The notes beneath the pieces are model-generated. The model did no database searches. It was not told the DNA's origin and was given only the letters and a program-made list of their open reading frames with translations. Positions 1 through 6,574 of a DNA stretch of 28,333 nucleotides are shown piece after piece (the stretch's first letter is position 1; each line of letters starts with the position of its first letter). The stretch is taken from positions 1 to 28,333 of the forward strand of contig NZ_CALTZE010000034.1 of the NCBI RefSeq assembly GCF_943913695.1, in the 5' to 3' direction. The position numbers and the translations under genes were made by a program. The stretch comes from an uncultured Marmoricola sp. Lineage in GTDB: Bacteria > Actinomycetota > Actinomycetes > Propionibacteriales > Nocardioidaceae.

Positions 1-464
1 AGGAGGAGCCCGCCGCCACCGCCGCCACCGCTCGACTTCTTCGCCGCGGGCTTCTCCTCGGCGGGCTCCTCCTCGGGCTCGTCGTCGCCGTCCTGCTCGG
101 GGGTCTCCTCGGCGTCGGGCGCGTCGGCCTCCTCGGCCCCGTCGTCACCAGAGTCGTCCTCGGACTCCTCGTCCGAAGCAGAGTCGGAGCCCGACTCGGA
201 GCCCGACTCGGAGCCGCCGCCCTCGCCCTCGTCGCCCACGACGCACAGCTCGGCGCCGACCTCGACGGTCTCGTCCTCCTCGGCCTTGATCTCCAGCAGG
301 GTGCCGGCGACGGGGGAGGGGATCTCGGTGTCGACCTTGTCGGTGGAGACCTCGAGCAGGGGCTCGTCGACCTCGACGGTGTCGCCGACCGACTTCAGCC
401 AGCGGGTGATGGTGCCCTCGGTGACGGACTCACCGAGCTCGGGGAGCTTCACGGGTGTCGACAT
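1..464 (-). CDS. sucB: Dihydrolipoamide acyltransferase E2 (2-oxoglutarate dehydrogenase type), N-terminal part
   Basis: This is the lipoyl-carrying E2 subunit of a 2-oxo acid dehydrogenase complex, which passes the acyl group from E1 to CoA via a swinging lipoyl-lysine. Only the first ~154 residues are present; the gene runs off the left edge. The N-terminus (MSTPVKLPELGESVTEG) is a classic lipoyl domain and the lipoylated lysine is K43 in STDKVDTEIPSP. From about residue 78 the linker is extremely acidic (Ser/Glu/Asp), then turns into a Pro/Ala/Lys and poly-Gly stretch; most E2 linkers are Pro/Ala-rich, so this is unusual. The ATG at 464-462 has an AAGGAAG ribosome site just upstream. It lies 48 nt after lpdA on the same strand, so E2 and E3 are probably co-transcribed. 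Succinyl- versus acetyl-transferase specificity cannot be decided because the catalytic domain is outside the window. Confidence 0.9.
   Translation of the reverse strand, partial: MSTPVKLPELGESVTEGTITRWLKSVGDTVEVDEPLLEVSTDKVDTEIPSPVAGTLLEIKAEEDETVEVGAELCVVGDEGEGGGSESGSESGSDSASDEESEDDSGDDGAEEADAPDAEETPEQDGDDEPEEEPAEEKPAAKKSSGGGGGGGLL
181..216. repeat. 12-bp tandem repeat (3 copies) in the E2 linker
   Basis: Three copies of a 12-bp unit close to gactcggagccc run head to tail inside the E2 gene. On the coding strand they encode a repeated Gly-Ser-Glu-Ser block. Such in-frame repeats can expand or contract without disrupting the reading frame, which suits a flexible linker. Confidence 0.75.
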
Positions 465-512
465 CGGCTTCCTTCGTGAGTGATGGGCTGGCGTGGGACT
501 GTGGCTATCAGG

Positions 513-1898
513 TCAGCCGTGGGCGTGCAACGGCTTGCCCGCAAGCGCGAGGTGGGCCTCGCCGAGGGCCTCGTGCTGGGTGGGATGTGCGTGGACCAGG
601 GGGGTGACGTCGTCGGGGTGGGCCTCCCAGCCGACGATCAGCTGGGCCTCGCCAATGAGCTCGCCGACGCGGCTGCCGACGAGGTGTACGCCGAGCACGG
701 GGCCGCCGCGCTCGCGCACCAGCTTGACCGAGCCCGCGGTGCCGAGGATCTGGCTCTTGCCGTTGCCGGCGAGGTCGTAGACCAGCGTGTCGACCTCGTA
801 CGCCGCTCGCGCCTGCGCCTCGGTCAGGCCGACGGAGGCGACCTCGGGGTCGGAGTAGGTAATGCGGGGGATGGTGCTCTCGGGCACGGGGGTGGGCTCG
901 AGTCCGGCGAGCTGCTCGGCGAGCTGGATGCCGTGCTGGAAGCCGCGGTGGGCCAGCTGCAGCCCGGGCACGAGGTCGCCGACGGCGTAGACCCCCGGCA
1001 CGGAGGTCTGCAGCTGCGCGTCGACGGTCACGAAGCCGCGCTCGGTGGCCACGCCGTGCTCCTCCAGGCCGAGGCCCTCGGAGACCGGGCCGCGACCGAC
1101 GGCGACGAGCAGCAGGTCGGCCTCGTGGGTGCCACCGCCCTCGACGGTGACGGTGACGCCGTCGTCGGTGGCCTTGACGGTCTTGACGCGGGTGCCGGTG
1201 TGGAAGCCGATGCCGCGCTTGCGGAAGGCGCGCTCCAGGCTCTTGGAGCAGTGCTCGTCCTCGGCCGGCACCAGGTGCGGCAGCGCCTCGAGGATCGTGA
1301 CGTCGGCTCCGAAGGAGCGCCACACGCTGGCGAACTCGACGCCGATCACCCCGCCCCCGAGCACGATCACCGAGCCGGGCACCTCCTCGAGCCGCAGGGC
1401 GTGCCCGGAGGTGAGGACGCGGACGCCGTCGACGTCGATCCCGGGCAGCGTGCGCGGCTGCGACCCGGTGGCGAGCACGACGGCGCGCGAGGCGGTCCAG
1501 GTCTCGCCGTCGACCTCGACGGTGCGTGGGCCGGTGAGCCGTCCGCTGCCCTGCACGACGGTGATGCCGCGCCCCTTCACGAGTCCGGTGAGGCCGCGGT
1601 AGAGCCGCGAGACGACGCCGTCGGCGTAGGCCGTCACCCCGGCCATGTCGACGCCCTCGAGCGTCGAGCGGATGCCGAAGCGCGCACCGTCGCGGGCGGC
1701 GTCGGCGACCTCGGCGGCGTGCAGCAGTGCCTTGGTGGGGATGCAGCCGACGTGCAGGCAGGTGCCGCCGACCTTGTCCTTCTCGACCAGCGCGACGGAG
1801 AGGCCGAGCTCGGCGGCCCGCAGCGCGCAGGCGTAGCCGCCGGAGCCGGCGCCGAGGACCACGACGTCGACCTCGCGCGAGCTTGCACCCTCGGACAC
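513..1898 (-). CDS. lpdA: Dihydrolipoyl dehydrogenase (E3)
   Basis: FAD-dependent enzyme that reoxidises dihydrolipoamide on E2 subunits (and on GcvH) with NAD+. The 461-aa protein has the N-terminal FAD Rossmann motif GAGSGGY (residues 16-22), the redox-active disulfide C47/C52 in GGTCLHVGCIPTK, a second nucleotide-binding motif GGGVIGVEF from about residue 181, and the C-terminal catalytic His/Glu pair H438 and E443 in HAHPTQHE. These are all the catalytic elements of the family. I chose the GTG at 1898-1896 because GGGAGG lies 6 nt upstream; an ATG 13 codons earlier has no such site and adds a non-conserved extension. It is followed 48 nt later by the E2 gene, fitting a joint role in the 2-oxoglutarate or pyruvate complex. 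Confidence 0.93.
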   Translation of the reverse strand: MSEGASSREVDVVVLGAGSGGYACALRAAELGLSVALVEKDKVGGTCLHVGCIPTKALLHAAEVADAARDGARFGIRSTLEGVDMAGVTAYADGVVSRLYRGLTGLVKGRGITVVQGSGRLTGPRTVEVDGETWTASRAVVLATGSQPRTLPGIDVDGVRVLTSGHALRLEEVPGSVIVLGGGVIGVEFASVWRSFGADVTILEALPHLVPAEDEHCSKSLERAFRKRGIGFHTGTRVKTVKATDDGVTVTVEGGGTHEADLLLVAVGRGPVSEGLGLEEHGVATERGFVTVDAQLQTSVPGVYAVGDLVPGLQLAHRGFQHGIQLAEQLAGLEPTPVPESTIPRITYSDPEVASVGLTEAQARAAYEVDTLVYDLAGNGKSQILGTAGSVKLVRERGGPVLGVHLVGSRVGELIGEAQLIVGWEAHPDDVTPLVHAHPTQHEALGEAHLALAGKPLHAHG

Positions 1899-1966
1899 CC
1901 CGTGACCTCCCTGATCGTGTCGGCACCATCCAACCACCCCGGCGCGGCAGGACGGACACCACCATC

Positions 1967-1978
1967 TGACCGGTCAGT
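1967..1978. promoter_or_regulatory. Perfect 12-bp palindrome, candidate operator
   Basis: CTGACCGGTCAG is a perfect dyad in the 118-bp divergent gap between lpdA and the gene at 2017. It sits 68 nt upstream of the lpdA start and 38 nt upstream of the 2017 start. TetR- and GntR-family operators often look like this, but no regulator gene is nearby, so the assignment is inference. Confidence 0.35.
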
Positions 1979-2016
1979 AGCCCGTTGGCGAGGTCTCATG
2001 CCGCACACTTGTCCCC

Positions 2017-2385
2017 ATGGGCCTGCTCGACCGATTCCGGGGTCGTCCTCGCCGTCGCCGCGGTGACGGCCCGATCGTCCGCGCCTCCGACGACGCCGAC
2101 CAGTTGCACCTGGCGTCGTTCGTCGGCAGCCGTCGCGGGGTCGAGGGGTTCGTCGAGCCGCGCACCACCGTCACCGACGTGACCCTGCTGCTGGTGGCCT
2201 ACGACGGCGAGTGGACGCGCCGCCGGGTGCCGGGCGTGGCGTGGGCGCACGACTTCTGCAACCGCCACGGGGTGCCCTCCTACGACGCCGGCCTCGTCGG
2301 CGTGCCGCAGCGGATGCGCGACTACAACCGGCGCCAGAAGCAGGCTCAGCGAGACCTGCTGCGGCGTTCAGTCGACGACGAGTGA
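2017..2385 (+). CDS. Small conserved actinobacterial protein of unknown function
   Basis: A 122-aa soluble, basic protein that begins MGLLDRFRGRPRRRR and contains a segment around residues 35-70 (SFVGSRRGVEGFVEPRTTVTD, then TLLLVAYDGEWTRRRV) that I recall from similar-sized actinobacterial proteins, some loosely labelled oxidoreductase. I see no catalytic motif or cofactor site that justifies that label. The C-terminus (VPQRMRDYNRRQKQ) is charged and helical. No convincing ribosome site precedes the ATG, and a weak -10-like CACACT lies 7 nt upstream, so translation may be leaderless. Its last 18 nt overlap the 3' end of the convergent pepA gene. The high-GC codon pattern and context support a real gene; its function is unknown. 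Confidence 0.75.
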   Translation: MGLLDRFRGRPRRRRGDGPIVRASDDADQLHLASFVGSRRGVEGFVEPRTTVTDVTLLLVAYDGEWTRRRVPGVAWAHDFCNRHGVPSYDAGLVGVPQRMRDYNRRQKQAQRDLLRRSVDDE

Positions 2386-3870
2386 GGCGGCGTACTCCAC
2401 TAGCGTGGTGACGCCGTAGCCGGTGGCGCCGGGAGGCACGTGCCCCCACGCCCCGCCGGTGTTCCAGGCCGGTCCCGCGAGGTCGATGTGCGCCCACGGG
2501 ACCTCGCCGACGAAGCGCTCCAGGAAGGCCGCGGCGTACGACGCCCCGCCCCAGCGCACCCAGTTGGCCTGCAGCACGTCGGCGACCGGGCTCTCGCCCA
2601 CCGCGGTGCGGCTCTGCTCGGGGATCGGCATCCGCCAGGCGAGCTCGCCGCTGCGCGACGCGGCGTGGAGCAGCGCGGCGACGGTGGTCTCGTCGCCGAA
2701 CACGCCGGCGTACCGCTCCCCGAGGGCGACCATGCAGGCCCCGGTCAGCGTGGCCGCGTCGACGACGGCGTCAGGCTCGGCCTCGACGGCCATCGCCAGC
2801 GCGTCGGCGAGCAGCAGCCGTCCCTCGGCGTCGGTGTTGGTGACCTCGACGGTCTGGCCGTCATGCATGGTCAGCAAGTCGCCGGGGCGCATCGCGGTGC
2901 CCGAGGGCATGTTCTCCGCCATGGGGGCGTACGTCGTCACCTCGACCGGCAGCCCGAGGGCGCCGATCGCGAAGGTCGCGGCGAGCACGGCGGCGGCGCC
3001 GCCCATGTCGTACTTCATCGTGGCCATCGAGCTGCCCGGCTTGATCGTCAGGCCGCCGGAGTCGTAGGTGACGCCCTTGCCGACGAACGCGATTCGCGCC
3101 TGCGGCTGCTGCGGCTTCCACGTCAGGCGCACCATGCGGGGCTCGTGGATCGAGCCCTGCCCGACGCCGAGCACGCCACCGCACTGCAGCTCGCGCAGCT
3201 CCTCGGGGCCGAGCACCTCGACCTCGACCTTCGGGCCTCGGCCGCGCTGCTCCTTGGCGAGCGCGACCACGGCGTCGGCGAACTCGGCGGGCGTCAGGTC
3301 GTTGGGCGGGGTGTTGGTCCAGTCGCGGGCGTGGGCGACGTGGGCGGCGATGACCTCCGCCCGCTCCAGCGCTGCGAGCGCCTCGGCGTCGCGGGCGACG
3401 GGACTGAGCAGCGACACCTCGGCGACCGACGTGGGCTCGGCGGAGGACCGGTAGCGGGTGAAGGAGTACTGCCCGCCGGCGAAGCCCTCCGCCACGGCGC
3501 CCACCTCGGCGGCGTCCGTCATCGGCAACGCCAGCGCCACCGAGGCGGCGTTGCCCAGGTTGCGGGCGGCGGTGCCGCCGGCGCGGCGCAGCGCCTCGTG
3601 GTCGACCTTGTCGGCGGCTCCGAGGCCGACCAGCAGCAGCTGGCCGGCACGCAGCGCGTCGCCGGCCGGGATCCGCAGCACCTCGCCCGCGTCGCCGCGG
3701 AAGGCGCTGGCGCTCAGCATCGGGGTGAACCTGCGGCCGTACGCCGCGGCGACCTCCTCGCCGCCGGGGGCGACGGCGACCTTGCCGTCGGCCGACCTCT
3801 GCACCCCCACGACCACGACGTCGGTGCGCGTCTTGGCGGGGCTGCCCTTGCGGAGGGTGTAGGTCGTCAC
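2368..3870 (-). CDS. pepA: Leucyl aminopeptidase (M17 family)
   Basis: A two-metal cytosolic aminopeptidase that removes N-terminal residues from peptides, used in peptide turnover and possibly Cys-Gly processing. The 500-aa protein has a poorly conserved N-terminal domain (about 1-170) and the M17 catalytic domain. Metal and catalytic residues fall at K265 and D270 (GKGVTYDSGG) and D347, E349 and R351 in the signature NTDAEGRLLLADAL. I place the start at GTG 3870, because a TACGAT -10 box at 3883-3878 lies exactly 7 nt upstream and gives a leaderless message. An alternative ATG at 3879 would lie inside that box. It is divergent from gcvT, with 67 bp between them, and overlaps the convergent gene at 2017-2385 by 18 nt. 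Confidence 0.93.
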   Translation of the reverse strand: MTTYTLRKGSPAKTRTDVVVVGVQRSADGKVAVAPGGEEVAAAYGRRFTPMLSASAFRGDAGEVLRIPAGDALRAGQLLLVGLGAADKVDHEALRRAGGTAARNLGNAASVALALPMTDAAEVGAVAEGFAGGQYSFTRYRSSAEPTSVAEVSLLSPVARDAEALAALERAEVIAAHVAHARDWTNTPPNDLTPAEFADAVVALAKEQRGRGPKVEVEVLGPEELRELQCGGVLGVGQGSIHEPRMVRLTWKPQQPQARIAFVGKGVTYDSGGLTIKPGSSMATMKYDMGGAAAVLAATFAIGALGLPVEVTTYAPMAENMPSGTAMRPGDLLTMHDGQTVEVTNTDAEGRLLLADALAMAVEAEPDAVVDAATLTGACMVALGERYAGVFGDETTVAALLHAASRSGELAWRMPIPEQSRTAVGESPVADVLQANWVRWGGASYAAAFLERFVGEVPWAHIDLAGPAWNTGGAWGHVPPGATGYGVTTLVEYAASLVVD

Positions 3871-3877
3871 GCGTCGC

Positions 3878-3883
3878 ATCGTA
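3878..3883 (-). promoter_or_regulatory. -10 box of pepA (leaderless)
   Basis: On the minus strand TACGAT is followed by 7 nt and then the GTG start, so transcription would begin at or next to the start codon. No clear -35 is visible. This element decides the start chosen for pepA. Confidence 0.55.
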
Positions 3884-3924
3884 GGGCGCGGTGGCTGACA
3901 CGGGGGCCGAGGCGGGGGCTGAGG

Positions 3925-3930
3925 TACGTT
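3925..3930 (+). promoter_or_regulatory. -10 box of gcvT (leaderless)
   Basis: TACGTT is followed by 7 nt and then ATG 3938. There is no ribosome-binding sequence between, as expected for a leaderless mRNA. It mirrors the divergent pepA box, so the 67-bp gap carries two back-to-back promoters. Confidence 0.55.
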
Positions 3931-3937
3931 GCCACGC

Positions 3938-5062
3938 ATGTCCGACCAGGCCGCCTCCGGTGACCCGCTGCACGTCTCGCCGCTGCACGACCGGCACCTG
4001 GCGCTCGGCGCCAAGCTCGCGCCCTTCGGCGGCTGGCAGATGCCCCTGGAGTACGCCGGCGGCGGCGTCGTGCGCGAGCACACCGCCGTGCGCGAGGCGG
4101 TCGGCCTCTTCGACGTCAGCCACCTCGGCACCGCCGAGGTGCGCGGACCCGGCGCCGTCGCCCACCTCGACGCGCTGCTGACCAACGACCTCGGGCGGAT
4201 CGGTCCCGGCCAGGCGCAGTACACCCTGCTCTGCGACGACGCGACCGGGGGAGTGGTGGACGACCTGATCGTCTACGTGCACGACGCCGACCGCGCGATG
4301 CTGGTGCCCAACGCCGCCAACAGCGCCGAGGTGCTGCGACGCGTCGCCGCCGACGCGCCCGACGGGGTCGAGGTCGAGGACCTGCACGCGGCCCGCGCCG
4401 TGCTCGCCGTACAGGGTCCGCGCGCGGAGGAGGTGCTCCGCGCCGTCGAGCTGCCGGTCGGCCACGACTACATGAGCTTCCGGGAGGTCACCCACGCCGG
4501 TCACGACGTCGTCGTGTGCCGCACCGGCTACACCGGCGAGGTCGGTTACGAGCTGGTGCTCGACGCCGCGGCCGCCGGCGCCCTGTGGGATGACGTCGTC
4601 GCAGCCGGAGCGGCGTACGGTCTGGTGGCCTGCGGGCTCGGCGCCCGCGACACCCTGCGCACCGAGATGGGCTACCCCCTGCACGGCCAGGACATCGGAC
4701 CCGACGTGACCCCCGTGCAGGCCCGGCTCGGCTGGGCCGTCGGCTGGGACAAGCCCCGTTTCGCCGGGCGCGAGGTGCTCCTCGCCGAGCGCGAGGCCAA
4801 GCCCGCCCGGCTGCTGCGCGGGCTGCTCGCGCAGGCCCGCGCCATCCCGCGGCCCGGCATGGCCGTGAGCAGCACCGACGGCACCCCGCTCGGCACCATC
4901 ACCTCCGGCACCTTCAGCCCGACGCTGAAGCAGGGCATCGCCCTGGCTCTGCTCGACCGCTCCGTCGGCCTCGACGACGAGGTGCTCGTCGACGTACGCG
5001 GTCGCGGCCAGGCCTTCACCGTGACCAAGCCGCCGTTCGTGCAGACCGACGTACGCGGCTGA
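3938..5062 (+). CDS. gcvT: Glycine cleavage system T protein (aminomethyltransferase)
   Basis: Transfers the methylene unit from the aminomethyl-lipoyl arm of GcvH to tetrahydrofolate, releasing ammonia and 5,10-methylene-THF. The 374-aa length is normal for the family. Family motifs are present in order: GLFDVSHLG (56-64), GGVVDDLIVY (104-113) containing the catalytic-region Asp, CRTGYTGEVGYEL, GARDTLRTEMGYPLHG, and the C-terminal SGTFSPTLKQGIALAL. The first four lie in the folate-binding aminomethyltransferase domain, the last in the C-terminal barrel. ATG 3938 is preferred to an upstream TTG because it follows a TACGTT -10 by 7 nt. The P and H proteins are not in the window, but E3 (lpdA) is 2 kb away on the other strand. 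Confidence 0.95.
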   Translation: MSDQAASGDPLHVSPLHDRHLALGAKLAPFGGWQMPLEYAGGGVVREHTAVREAVGLFDVSHLGTAEVRGPGAVAHLDALLTNDLGRIGPGQAQYTLLCDDATGGVVDDLIVYVHDADRAMLVPNAANSAEVLRRVAADAPDGVEVEDLHAARAVLAVQGPRAEEVLRAVELPVGHDYMSFREVTHAGHDVVVCRTGYTGEVGYELVLDAAAAGALWDDVVAAGAAYGLVACGLGARDTLRTEMGYPLHGQDIGPDVTPVQARLGWAVGWDKPRFAGREVLLAEREAKPARLLRGLLAQARAIPRPGMAVSSTDGTPLGTITSGTFSPTLKQGIALALLDRSVGLDDEVLVDVRGRGQAFTVTKPPFVQTDVRG

Positions 5063-5099
5063 GCTGTCTCTGCGACCACCCGCTACCGAGGAGTCCCGC

Positions 5100-5345
5100 G
5101 TGACCAACGCACCCGAGCCGACCTTCTCCAGCCCCCGGCGCGCGGGGGAGGTGCCCTGGTGGTGGCAGCTGCTCGACGAGGACGGCCGCGTGCTCGACCG
5201 CGAGCGCGCCGAGTTCCCCTCCCGCAGCGACGCCGAGAGCTGGCTCGGCGAGGCCTACCCCGACCTCGCCGACGACGGCGTCGCCTCGGTCACCCTCTTC
5301 GAGGGCGACCGGGAGGTCTACGGCCCGATGTCGCTGAGCGCCTGA
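5100..5345 (+). CDS. Small hypothetical protein downstream of gcvT
   Basis: An 81-aa acidic protein with a Trp cluster (VPWWWQLLDEDGRVL, residues 18-32) followed by SDAESWLGEAYPDL and a C-terminal strand (SVTLFEGDREVYGPMSLS). It looks like a small alpha/beta domain with no catalytic motif. The GTG start at 5100 has GAGGAG 6 nt upstream, and the gene follows gcvT by 37 nt on the same strand, so co-transcription is likely. I recognise the style of sequence from other actinobacteria but cannot name a family or function. Confidence 0.7.
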   Translation: MTNAPEPTFSSPRRAGEVPWWWQLLDEDGRVLDRERAEFPSRSDAESWLGEAYPDLADDGVASVTLFEGDREVYGPMSLSA

Positions 5346-5416
5346 GGTACGGCGGGACCAGCGCAGCGAGGGCCTCGAGACCTGGCGGTCGGGAGGCGGC
5401 CGTTCGTCGGACGCCC

Positions 5417-5573
5417 CCTGAGGAGCCCCCCGAGGACGAGCCTGTCGTTGGACGCTCCCTGAGGAGCCCCGCGAGGGACGAGCCCGTCGTCGGACGCTCC
5501 CTGAGGAGCCCCACGAGGACGAGCCCGTCGTCGGACGCTCCCTGAGGAGCCCCACGAGGGACGAGTGGGGCGT
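5417..5573. repeat. 41-42 bp tandem repeat array (4 units)
   Basis: Units begin at 5417, 5458, 5500 and 5541 (periods 41, 42, 41) and share a core gctccctgaggagccc followed by cacgaggacgagcccgtcg or close variants. The last unit's gctccctgagg (5537-5547) is answered by its exact inverse, cctcagggagc, at 5613-5623. The same unit occurs at 16939-17064, so this is a dispersed intergenic family. Confidence 0.85.
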
Positions 5574-5596
5574 CACGAAGGGGCGCGCCCTTCGTG
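5574..5596. terminator. GC-rich hairpin inside the repeat region
   Basis: CACGAAGGG and CCCTTCGTG form a perfect 9-bp stem around a 5-nt loop. It sits within the longer inverted repeat 5537-5547/5613-5623. There is no T-tract, so it may be a structural element or a Rho-assisted or bidirectional terminator rather than a classical intrinsic one. Confidence 0.45.
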
Positions 5597-5765
5597 GCTC
5601 GCTCCGCTCGCACCTCAGGGAGCGGGAGCTCGCTCCGCTTGCACGTCGACCGCCGGGGCGGGCTGGGGTGGTCGAGGTGCCCGAGCGCCAGCGAGGGCCT
5701 CGAGACCCGGTGACCTGACAGGCTCACCCGCGGTTGCCTCTCGGCTCACCGGGCCTGGAGGCTTC

Positions 5766-5798
5766 GCTGTCCGGCTCTCCTGCGTCGAGCCGGACAGC
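5766..5798. terminator. Perfect 12-bp stem-loop
   Basis: GCTGTCCGGCTC and GAGCCGGACAGC are exact inverse complements separated by 9 nt. It lies in the convergent gap with no poly-T. A terminator role is inferred from position only. Confidence 0.45.
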
Positions 5799-5814
5799 TC
5801 GCACCTCGACCTGC

Positions 5815-5853
5815 CGACGCCTACGGGCCCTCGCACGCTCGGGCCCGGCGTCG
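5815..5853 (-). terminator. Hairpin immediately after the DUF3043 gene
   Basis: CGACGCC/GGCGTCG (7 bp) continues, after a 3-nt bulge, into GGGCCC/GGGCCC (6 bp) around a 10-nt loop. The structure abuts the stop codon at 5854-5856 on the minus strand. It is probably the terminator of that gene, without a U-tract, as is common in actinobacteria. Confidence 0.55.
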
Positions 5854-6453
5854 TCACTTCGGGCGGCCGCCGATGCGCACACGGGTCTTGGGGATCCGGG
5901 TGGGGCGGATCTGGAGCATCCGCATCAGGGCGTAGAACGTCACGCCCTTGAGGCTCTCCTCGGGCATCTCCGCGCGCAGCGTGCGCTTGAGGCGCCAGAT
6001 CGCGAAGATCGAGTCGGCGGCGACCACGAGGATCGTGGTGGTCATCAGCGACGACCCGAGGTTGACCATGCTGGCGCTGCCGGTGCCCTGGAGGATCAGC
6101 GCGACCACGAGGATCGGGAGCAGCAGCTCGGCGATCGAGAGACGGGCGTCGACGAAGTCGCGGGTACGCCGCTTGACCGGGCCCTTGTCGCGGGCCATCA
6201 GGTAGCGCTCGTCGCCCTCCTTCATCCCCTGGCGCTGCTTGCGGGCCAGCTCGGCGCGCTTGGCGCGCTGCTGCTGACGCGCCTGCTTGGTGTTGGGCAC
6301 GGCCCGCGCGCGCTGCTTGGCGGCCGCCTCGGCCTCCTTGCGGCTGGGCGTCGGGCGCCCCTTGCCCGCGGACTGCGCGCGCCCGGTCGGCGTCGGCTCC
6401 ACCGCGGCCTCGGCGGTGGGGGAGGTGGACTCGGACTTGTTGCGGCTGAACAC
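5854..6453 (-). CDS. DUF3043 family membrane protein
   Basis: A 199-aa protein with a long basic cytoplasmic N-terminal half, two predicted transmembrane helices (about 107-123 and 132-154) and a short basic C-terminus ending IPKTRVRIGGRPK. The motifs ERYLMARDKGPVKRRTRDFVDARL (read as ERYLMARDKGPV plus KRRTRDFVDARL, residues 82-104) and the ending TRIPKTRV match what I recall of DUF3043 proteins, including the M. tuberculosis Rv2206 relative found in the same neighbourhood. No biochemical function is known to me. The GTG start at 6453 has GAGGA 10 nt upstream. It is divergent from pspA, with 121 bp between. Confidence 0.8.
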   Translation of the reverse strand: MFSRNKSESTSPTAEAAVEPTPTGRAQSAGKGRPTPSRKEAEAAAKQRARAVPNTKQARQQQRAKRAELARKQRQGMKEGDERYLMARDKGPVKRRTRDFVDARLSIAELLLPILVVALILQGTGSASMVNLGSSLMTTTILVVAADSIFAIWRLKRTLRAEMPEESLKGVTFYALMRMLQIRPTRIPKTRVRIGGRPK

Positions 6454-6562
6454 GAGTGACGGATCCTCGAGGAGCGGTGGCGGGCGAGCGGGCGGCGAGG
6501 TGCCGCCGGAGCAGGCAGCCTACCGGGCGCCACGCACCGGGGACGGACGTGGCGAGAGCGGG

Positions 6563-6568
6563 TAGGTT
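6563..6568 (+). promoter_or_regulatory. -10 box of pspA (leaderless)
   Basis: TAGGTT is followed by 6 nt and then ATG 6575, with no ribosome-binding sequence. It supports 6575 as the start. I see no convincing -35. Confidence 0.5.
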
Positions 6569-6574
6569 TTGCCC

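Larger units (their letters stand above)
5346..5853. other. Gene-free convergent gap with repeats and hairpins
   Basis: This 508-bp stretch lies between two convergent genes and has no credible coding sequence; open frames across it are low-complexity repeats of the arrays. It holds a tandem array (5417-5573), two copies of a 19-bp direct repeat CAGCGAGGGCCTCGAGACC (5364-5382 and 5689-5707) that bracket the array, and several strong inverted repeats listed separately. It most likely terminates or insulates both flanking transcripts. Confidence 0.7.

Noticed and set aside
480..2066. Long plus-strand open frame opposite lpdA
   Set aside because: Low-complexity Gly/Asp/Val/Leu translation mirroring lpdA codons; the minus-strand product has every catalytic motif of lipoamide dehydrogenase.
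3871..3937. Glycine riboswitch upstream of gcvT
   Set aside because: The gap is only 67 bp and the promoter box lies 7 nt before the start, leaving no leader for a riboswitch.
2861..5107. Very long minus-strand open frame across gcvT and pepA
   Set aside because: A high-GC antisense artefact; its N-terminal part is the reverse of gcvT and the rest is Arg-rich and out of frame with pepA.
5364..5707. Insertion sequence between the 19-bp direct repeats
   Set aside because: No transposase frame or terminal inverted repeats; at most a non-coding repeat element.
5159..5727. Open frames across the 5.4-kb repeats
   Set aside because: Repeated peptide blocks follow the tandem DNA units in several frames at once; no start signal or conserved domain.
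5346..5853. CRISPR array at the 41-42 bp repeats
   Set aside because: Units are directly contiguous with no unique spacers, and no cas gene is present.
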